DNA from: JAOABP01 sp964590395
GTDB lineage: Bacteria; Hydrothermota; Tepidihabitantia; Tepidihabitantales; Tepidihabitantaceae
Reading direction: 5' to 3'
DNA length: 64,000 nt
Assembly (NCBI GenBank): GCA_964590395.1
Contig: CAZPVT010000005.1
Coordinates: 1-64,000 of the forward strand
Made by a program: the position numbers and the translations under genes. Shown here piece by piece: positions 59,329 through 64,000 of this stretch. Position 1 is the stretch's first letter. The number at the start of each line of letters is the position of its first letter. The notes beneath the pieces are model-generated. The model had not been told where the DNA came from. It did no database searches and saw only the letters and a list, made by a program, of their open reading frames with translations.

Positions 59329-60944
59329 GGCAGGTTAAAAATACCGTCTGCGATTTCTGTCTTAATGGCTGTCACCTGGGCGTAAGTTTTGACGGTTATC
59401 AGTATCGGATTGAGTATCTGACCGATACTCCGCCTAATAATGGGCGTCTCTGTCCGCGTGGCAACAGTGCTAATATCGTTATTGACCATCCGAGAAGACT
59501 CAGTTATCCGTTGCTGGATGGTAAGGAGATAACTTGGGCACGGGCTTGGGAAACTATAAATAACTGGCGTTCGCAGTGTGGTCCGGATGAGATTGCGGTT
59601 GTTTATAGCCGGGGGTTAACCGATGAGGAATTAGGGTTAGTTCGGACGTTTGCCCAGGAGTTGGGGACTCAAAATCTTGCCTGTGGTTATCTGGAGCCGG
59701 ATAACGGTTTTGCCTACCGGTTAGCCAGTGTGAGACGGGCGCAGTTGAATGATCTCGCCTCTGCGCAGGTGATTTTGTTGGTGGGAGATGTTTTTAATAA
59801 GTCGCCGGTTGCTGTAAAACCGATACTGGAGGCAAGATATGTGGATAAAAACAACCGGCTGGTAGTGATTGATAGTATTCGTACAAAACAGTCCGGTTTT
59901 GCCCATATCTTCCTTATGGTTAATCCCGGGACAGAGTATCTGGCATTAGCGGGGATAGCAGGAGTACTTGATAAGGGTTTGAAGATTGATGTTGCCCGGT
60001 GTGTGCAGGGTTGTGGCGTGGCAGAGGAGAGCCTGGTAGATGTGGCAAAGTTAATTGCTAATGCGGAGCGGGGTGTGGTGGGGGCAGGGACAGGTATGGG
60101 CAGGGTTTATAATCCGGTTGTTTTCAGTTTAACCGCGCAACTGGTAGCATTGAAGGCAAATAAGCCGTTTGTGGGATTTGGTGAGGCGATGCTGCCTGAA
60201 GGTAATATCAGTTTTCGGGATCTGGTTAGTAAGATAACAGAGAATCGTATTAAGATGATTTTCTGGTTTGGCGGGCTTTATCCTTTAAGTTATCCCGAGG
60301 TGATGCCCGAGTTGAGTCGCGTACCTTTCCGGGTGGCAACGAGTATTTTCCGGTTTAAGTGGAATTTACCGGGATTGCTGTTACCGGTGCCGAGTGAGTT
60401 TGAAAAGGAGTCTGCCGGCGAGTCGTTATGGGAAAAGGTGTTGCGGAGGAGAGTGGCTGAACCGGTAAGCGGGAGTTTGCTGATTAGCGAGATTGTCCAG
60501 CGGATTGTGAATAAGAGTTTGACGGGTGTGAGGGTAAAGGCAGAGAGGGAGTTTAAGGTGGAGGAACTGGTGGAAATGATAGGAACACAGGGAGATTGTC
60601 TCGCTTCGCTCGCAATGACAGAAAAAAAGGGGGAGGATGGTTATCTGCTGGTGGGAGAGAGGCGGGCAATCGGTTTGGGTGAGTTTTTTGATTCTGAAGA
60701 TGAGGTGATAATTAACCCGATAGATGCGAAGAAAATCGGGGTTCAGGGTGGTGAAATGGTAATTGTTAAAAGCAGGACCGCGGAGCAGAGTTTTTTGGTC
60801 AAGATTTCAGAGGTGGTGCGGAGGGGCGTTGTTTTGATCGGTGTAGATGCGCATAAGAATCGGCGGCTTTTTGCAGTAGAATTTGACGAGCCAGGTGGAA
60901 TTGCTAAAATTCCTCCGTCCAGAGTTGAGATATGGCGCAGTTAG
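59325..60944 (+). CDS. Molybdopterin-oxidoreductase-fold protein (FdhA/NuoG-like) lacking catalytic motif; contains an in-frame repeat
   Basis: The 539-residue protein starts GTG 59325 (GTGA overlap). The N-terminus has a [4Fe-4S] site CDFCLNGCHLG plus CPRGNSA, then the molybdopterin-fold domains (SAQVILLVGDVFNKSP, IDSIRTKQSGFAHIFLMVNPGTEYLALAG) and a C-terminal dinucleotide-binding-type domain (NPIDAKKIGVQGGEMVIVKSRT). The Sec/Cys-His pair of formate dehydrogenases (CRxUH) is absent, and it is shorter than FDH (about 700), so formate oxidation is unlikely. A structural or electron-wiring role like NuoG is the better guess. Residues GDCLASLAMTEKKG come from a dispersed-repeat insertion (60589-60632). 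Confidence 0.75.
   Translation: MRQVKNTVCDFCLNGCHLGVSFDGYQYRIEYLTDTPPNNGRLCPRGNSANIVIDHPRRLSYPLLDGKEITWARAWETINNWRSQCGPDEIAVVYSRGLTDEELGLVRTFAQELGTQNLACGYLEPDNGFAYRLASVRRAQLNDLASAQVILLVGDVFNKSPVAVKPILEARYVDKNNRLVVIDSIRTKQSGFAHIFLMVNPGTEYLALAGIAGVLDKGLKIDVARCVQGCGVAEESLVDVAKLIANAERGVVGAGTGMGRVYNPVVFSLTAQLVALKANKPFVGFGEAMLPEGNISFRDLVSKITENRIKMIFWFGGLYPLSYPEVMPELSRVPFRVATSIFRFKWNLPGLLLPVPSEFEKESAGESLWEKVLRRRVAEPVSGSLLISEIVQRIVNKSLTGVRVKAEREFKVEELVEMIGTQGDCLASLAMTEKKGEDGYLLVGERRAIGLGEFFDSEDEVIINPIDAKKIGVQGGEMVIVKSRTAEQSFLVKISEVVRRGVVLIGVDAHKNRRLFAVEFDEPGGIAKIPPSRVEIWRS
60589..60632 (+). repeat. Dispersed repeat inserted in frame within a coding gene, copy F
   Basis: GAGATTGTCTCGCTTCGCTC-GCAATGACAGAAAAAAAGG matches the right arm of the intergenic repeat family (compare copy B, AGATTGCTTCAGGCTTCG-CCCTCGCAATGAC). 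It keeps the reading frame of the molybdopterin-fold gene open. Confidence 0.7.
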
Positions 60945-61426
60945 AAACCGTGCGGCAGAGTAAAAAGAGGCTTTTTGTCCGGCTGGACTATTGTATCGGT
61001 TGCAGGTCGTGCGAGGCAGCATGCCGGAGTAGGTTCAAGGGGGAGGCAAGGGTGCGTTACGCGGAGGTTTCGGAAAGTGCGCTATTGCCTTTGTCCTGCC
61101 GACATTGTGAGGAGCCATTGTGTGCTACTGCCTGTCCGTTTGACGTAATCAAAAAGGATGAGGAGAGTGGGATTGTCTATCAGTCCAGTGTCCACTGCGT
61201 TGGGTGTAAGTCCTGTATCCTTGCCTGTCCTTTCGGGGTGCTGGATAAGGAACTTTTGAGGCGGATAGCCCAGAAGTGCAGTCTTTGTCAGGACCGTCCT
61301 GAGGGTCCGCGCTGTGCGGCATCCTGTCCGACTGGTGCGCTGCAGTATATTGATGAAGCGGAGTTAAAGGAGCAGATGGTAGGGAAGCGGGTTGGCGCCA
61401 GAATGACATTCTGGAGGCGGGTATGA
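60932..61426 (+). CDS. Four-cluster ferredoxin subunit, HycB/HydN-like
   Basis: The 164-residue protein has 16 Cys in four [4Fe-4S] sites: CIGCRSCEAAC, LSCRHCEEPLCATACPF, CVGCKSCILACPFG and CSLCQDRPEGPRCAASCPTGAL. This is the DMSO-reductase/HycB type electron-transfer subunit. It overlaps the previous gene by 13 nt and the next by ATGA. In formate-hydrogenlyase-type complexes it connects the molybdenum or diaphorase arm with the hydrogenase small subunit. Cytoplasmic side of the membrane. Confidence 0.92.
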   Translation: MAQLETVRQSKKRLFVRLDYCIGCRSCEAACRSRFKGEARVRYAEVSESALLPLSCRHCEEPLCATACPFDVIKKDEESGIVYQSSVHCVGCKSCILACPFGVLDKELLRRIAQKCSLCQDRPEGPRCAASCPTGALQYIDEAELKEQMVGKRVGARMTFWRRV

Positions 61427-62379
61427 GCGTTTGGCTTTCAGGGTGGCGGTTGGTGGTAGGGTTTATCGCGACGGCGCTTTTTGTGCCGGTCGTTGGGCTG
61501 GTGCTGACCTGGGTTGATAGATTTGTCTCGGCACGGGTGCAGTGGCGCAAGGGTCCGCCGTTCTATCAGTCTTTTGCGGATATTCTGAAACTGCTTTTGA
61601 AGGAGACGGTTGTGCCGGAGGGTGTGTCGAGGACGGTGTTTCTTTTTGCACCGCTTTTAGGTGTGGCGGGGATGAGTCTGGTGGCGTTGATACTGTTTTA
61701 TAGTAACTTTAATGTGGTGGTTCTCCAGCAGACATCCTTCCTTGGTGACATCATCGTTTTGCTTTACTGCTTTGCTCTGGTACCACTGGCTTTTATCGTT
61801 GGTGCTTCGGCATCCCGAAATCCGGTTGCCGCGGTTGGTGCGTCACGCGAGATGACTCTGTATCTGGGTTATGAGTTGCCGTTTGTTTTAGCGCTTTTAG
61901 TGCCGATTGTTAAGGTGGCAAAGCAATGGAATGTGGCGAGTGCGTTGCGGATAGGCGGGCTGATTGCGTACCAACAGGAGTTCGGTTCGTTTCTATACTC
62001 TGTCTCCGGCGTGATTGCGGGGCTGATTATTTTGTTTACGATTCAGGCGAAGTTGGGTTTTGTGCCGTTTGATATCCCGGAGGCAGAGCAGGAGATAATG
62101 TCCGGGGTGCTCGTTGAGTATTCCGGGGCTCCGCTCGCGGTGTTCAGAATCACCCGGGCGATGATGGTTCTTTTGTTACCGCTGTTCTTAATAACCGTTT
62201 TCTGGGGCGGTCTCAGAGATTTCTGGGCAGTGCTGAAGTTTGTTTTGGTCTTTGTGTTGATTGTTCTGATGAAGAATACCAATCCGCGTTTGACCATTCA
62301 TCAGGCGCTGAAATTTTTCTGGTTTATTCTGACCCCGCTGGGGATAATCGCTTTGATACTGGCATTTATCGGCTTATGA
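61423..62379 (+). CDS. Membrane subunit of group-4 hydrogenase, NuoH/HycD-like
   Basis: The 318-residue protein has eight or so transmembrane helices and the NuoH-type signature VSARVQWRKGPPFYQSFADILKLLLKE, with DIPEAEQEIMSGVLVEYSGAPLAVFRITRAM (the conserved E-rich cytosolic loop near the hydrogenase interface). It anchors the peripheral arm and may carry an ion channel. It overlaps both neighbours by ATGA. Confidence 0.93.
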   Translation: MSVWLSGWRLVVGFIATALFVPVVGLVLTWVDRFVSARVQWRKGPPFYQSFADILKLLLKETVVPEGVSRTVFLFAPLLGVAGMSLVALILFYSNFNVVVLQQTSFLGDIIVLLYCFALVPLAFIVGASASRNPVAAVGASREMTLYLGYELPFVLALLVPIVKVAKQWNVASALRIGGLIAYQQEFGSFLYSVSGVIAGLIILFTIQAKLGFVPFDIPEAEQEIMSGVLVEYSGAPLAVFRITRAMMVLLLPLFLITVFWGGLRDFWAVLKFVLVFVLIVLMKNTNPRLTIHQALKFFWFILTPLGIIALILAFIGL

Positions 62380-62792
62380 AGGACTTAAGAATCTGGGGAT
62401 TAAAAAAGTCGCCGTGGGTTTATCATTTAGCCGCAGCATCCTGTAATAACTGTGATATTGAGATACTGGAACTTTTGACTCCCCGTTATGATGTGGAGCG
62501 GTTTGGTGCGGTACTGGTTGGTTCGCCAAGACATGCGGACGCCCTGCTTGTTACCGGCGTGATTAACCGCAAGAGTCTGCCCAGGGTGCTTGAGGTTTAT
62601 CAGCAGACACCCAAGCCGTGTCTGGTGATCGCTATCGGTACCTGTGCCTGTAACTGCCATATTTTCCGCAACTCATATAACGCGGTAGGACCTTATGACA
62701 AGTATATTCCGGTGCACGCCTATATTCCGGGCTGTCCACCTAAGCCGGAGGCGATGATATTGGGTGTAGTAAAGGCGTTGAGTAAACTATGA
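62376..62792 (+). CDS. Hydrogenase small subunit, NuoB/HycG-like
   Basis: The 138-residue protein binds the proximal [4Fe-4S] cluster: ASCNNCDIEILELLTPRYDVERFGAVLVGSPRHADALLVTG, IGTCACNCHIF and PGCPPKPEAMI hold the four conserved Cys. It is the short form typical of group-4 [NiFe] hydrogenases and complex I. It overlaps both neighbours by ATGA and passes electrons to the HycE-like catalytic subunit. Confidence 0.94.
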   Translation: MKDLRIWGLKKSPWVYHLAAASCNNCDIEILELLTPRYDVERFGAVLVGSPRHADALLVTGVINRKSLPRVLEVYQQTPKPCLVIAIGTCACNCHIFRNSYNAVGPYDKYIPVHAYIPGCPPKPEAMILGVVKALSKL

Positions 62793-63247
62793 ATGAATCT
62801 CTTAAACTGCTGATTGAGAGATTTCCGCAAGCCGGGGTTTTCGAGAAAAATCCGCGCCGGCTGTATATCAAAATTCCGCGTGCGGAGTTGACTGCGGTGG
62901 CAAAGTTTTTGCACAATGAGCGCGGGATGAGGCTTTCCATCTGTACCGGTATTGACACCAGGGAGGGATTTGAGATCCTTTATCACTTTTCCGAGGATAA
63001 GACCGGAATTATCTATACAATTAAGGTGCTGGTACCCAAAGATGATCCGCAGGTGGATTCGTTGGGTCCGTGGTTTCCTGCTGCCCAGTGGATTGAGCGG
63101 GAGATGCATGAGTTGTTAGGAGTAAACTTCACTGGCCATCCGAATTTGATGCCTTTACTTACTTCAGATACCGATTGGGAACCGGAAAGAAAACCGTTGC
63201 GGCGCGACTATGAGCAAAGGAGCGATATCCATGAGCGAGGAAATTAA
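62789..63247 (+). CDS. NuoC-like (30 kDa) hydrogenase subunit
   Basis: The 152-residue protein has the complex I 30-kDa pattern: LSICTGIDTREGFEILYHF, VLVPKDDPQVDSLGPWFPAAQWIEREMHELLGVNFTGHPNLMPLL, and the C-terminal WEPERKPLRRDY. In many hydrogenases it is fused with the large subunit; here it is separate. The end overlaps the next start by 17 nt. Confidence 0.92.
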   Translation: MNESLKLLIERFPQAGVFEKNPRRLYIKIPRAELTAVAKFLHNERGMRLSICTGIDTREGFEILYHFSEDKTGIIYTIKVLVPKDDPQVDSLGPWFPAAQWIEREMHELLGVNFTGHPNLMPLLTSDTDWEPERKPLRRDYEQRSDIHERGN

Positions 63248-64000
63248 GAACCAGCGGATTGTTCCGATCGGTCCATATCATCCCCTGCAGGAGGAACCGG
63301 AGTTCTTTAAGTTGATTGTCGAAGGGGAAAAAGTAGTTGATCTGGAGATCCATCTTGGCTACAACCACCGGGGTCATGAGTTTATCTCACCGGAGTTGAC
63401 CTATGAGCAGATACCGTTTTTGGTCGAGCGAATCTGCGGTATCTGTTCCAACTCCCATCCGCTTGCCTGTGTTTTGGCAATTGAGGACTGTGTGGGTATC
63501 AAGCTACCGGCGAGAGCGAATTATATCCGCTCCATCATCCACGAACTGGAGCGAATTCATTCGCATCTGCTCTGGGTCGGGCTTGCCGGACACTTTATCG
63601 GCTACAACACGGTCTGGATGTGGGCATGGCGTTATCGTGAGCACATTCTGGAAGTATTTGAGATGATTACCGGTAACCGGAACCACTACGCGGCAAATAA
63701 ACCGGGCGGAGTACGCTGGGATGTCAAGCCGGAACAGGTGCCGATGATTGAGGCGGCGCTTGATTTGGTAGAGAAAAAGACGATGATGCTGACCAAGGCG
63801 GTGCTTGACGACCCGGTCATCCGGGCAAGGTTGGAAGGGGTGGGAATTCTGACCCGCGAGCAGGCGATTGCCTGGTCGGTAGTTGGTCCTACTGCCCGGG
63901 CATCAGGCGTTGACATTGATGTCCGCAGGGATGACCCACACTGTGCCTATGACCAGGTGCCATGGAATGTGATCGTTCTGCCAGAGGGGGATGTTTTTGC
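63231..64000 (+). CDS. Group-4 [NiFe] hydrogenase catalytic large subunit (HycE-like), 3' end outside window
   Basis: ATG 63231 lies inside the NuoC-like end and the frame stays open to the window edge (256 codons). The proximal nickel-site motif RICGICSNSH (Cys69, Cys72) is intact, unlike NuoD of complex I, so this is a hydrogenase rather than a respiratory dehydrogenase. HLGYNHRGHEF, NYIRSIIHELERIHSHLLW and the NKPGGVRWDV segment are group-4 large-subunit patterns. The C-terminal Cys pair of the nickel site lies beyond the window. It reduces protons or oxidises H2; antiporter-like membrane subunits are expected downstream if it is ion-pumping. Confidence 0.93.
   Translation, partial: MSEEIKNQRIVPIGPYHPLQEEPEFFKLIVEGEKVVDLEIHLGYNHRGHEFISPELTYEQIPFLVERICGICSNSHPLACVLAIEDCVGIKLPARANYIRSIIHELERIHSHLLWVGLAGHFIGYNTVWMWAWRYREHILEVFEMITGNRNHYAANKPGGVRWDVKPEQVPMIEAALDLVEKKTMMLTKAVLDDPVIRARLEGVGILTREQAIAWSVVGPTARASGVDIDVRRDDPHCAYDQVPWNVIVLPEGDVF

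Overview
The window (roughly half G+C) reads as one contiguous stretch of a bacterial chromosome from an uncultured anaerobe. Several exported proteins end in a type IX-style (T9SS type A / FlgD-like) C-terminal domain. There is a V/A-type ATPase, a membrane-bound [NiFe] hydrogenase operon, many small lipoproteins, beta-propeller and CARDB-rich surface proteins, and a tandem-domain ThyX. That mixture fits a candidate phylum such as WOR-3 (Stahlbacteria) or a near relative. This placement is inference from gene content only; no rRNA gene is present.

Layout. 1-4.9 kb: the tail of an exported BNR-repeat protein, then an arsR-like regulator with a 45-residue Cys-rich protein, an ABC ATPase fused by an internal deletion to the end of its permease, and a DUF134 / NifX-like / Mrp / ArsC-like cluster. 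5.4-10.9 kb: a giant secreted C25 (gingipain-type) peptidase. 11-13 kb (minus): a histidine ammonia-lyase-like enzyme and a Mut7-C protein. 13-19.3 kb: a GT39-like membrane protein, ThyX, a VCBS-repeat protein and a lipoprotein. 19.8-26 kb: plsC-like, holA, leuS, a membrane coiled-coil protein and guaA. 26-33.5 kb (minus): two paralogous lipoproteins, a PAS-only sensor, and V-ATPase subunits B, A, F and C. 33.7-45.5 kb: a TolB-like propeller protein, surE (plus), and a seven-gene minus operon (TPR, GNAT, unknown, AIR-synthase-like, ThiN, S55 peptidase, propeller). 45.6-57.4 kb: surface proteins and lipoproteins, a second GT39-like protein, an outer-membrane barrel, a polysaccharide-export protein, rpiB, ilvE and a tRNA with anticodon CAT. 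57.4-64 kb: a tightly overlapping operon for a group-4 membrane-bound [NiFe] hydrogenase, headed by sulfhydrogenase beta- and gamma-like subunits and running off the window inside the catalytic subunit.

The most notable signal is in initiation. Near-consensus TTGACA-16/17-TATAAT promoters sit only 5-12 nt before the start codon of many genes, with no Shine-Dalgarno site, which predicts widespread leaderless mRNAs. Genes with leaders have strong AAGGAGG sites. Two such genes appear to begin with AUC or AUU. A dispersed palindromic repeat occurs in five intergenic copies, and one further copy lies in frame inside a hydrogenase-operon gene.
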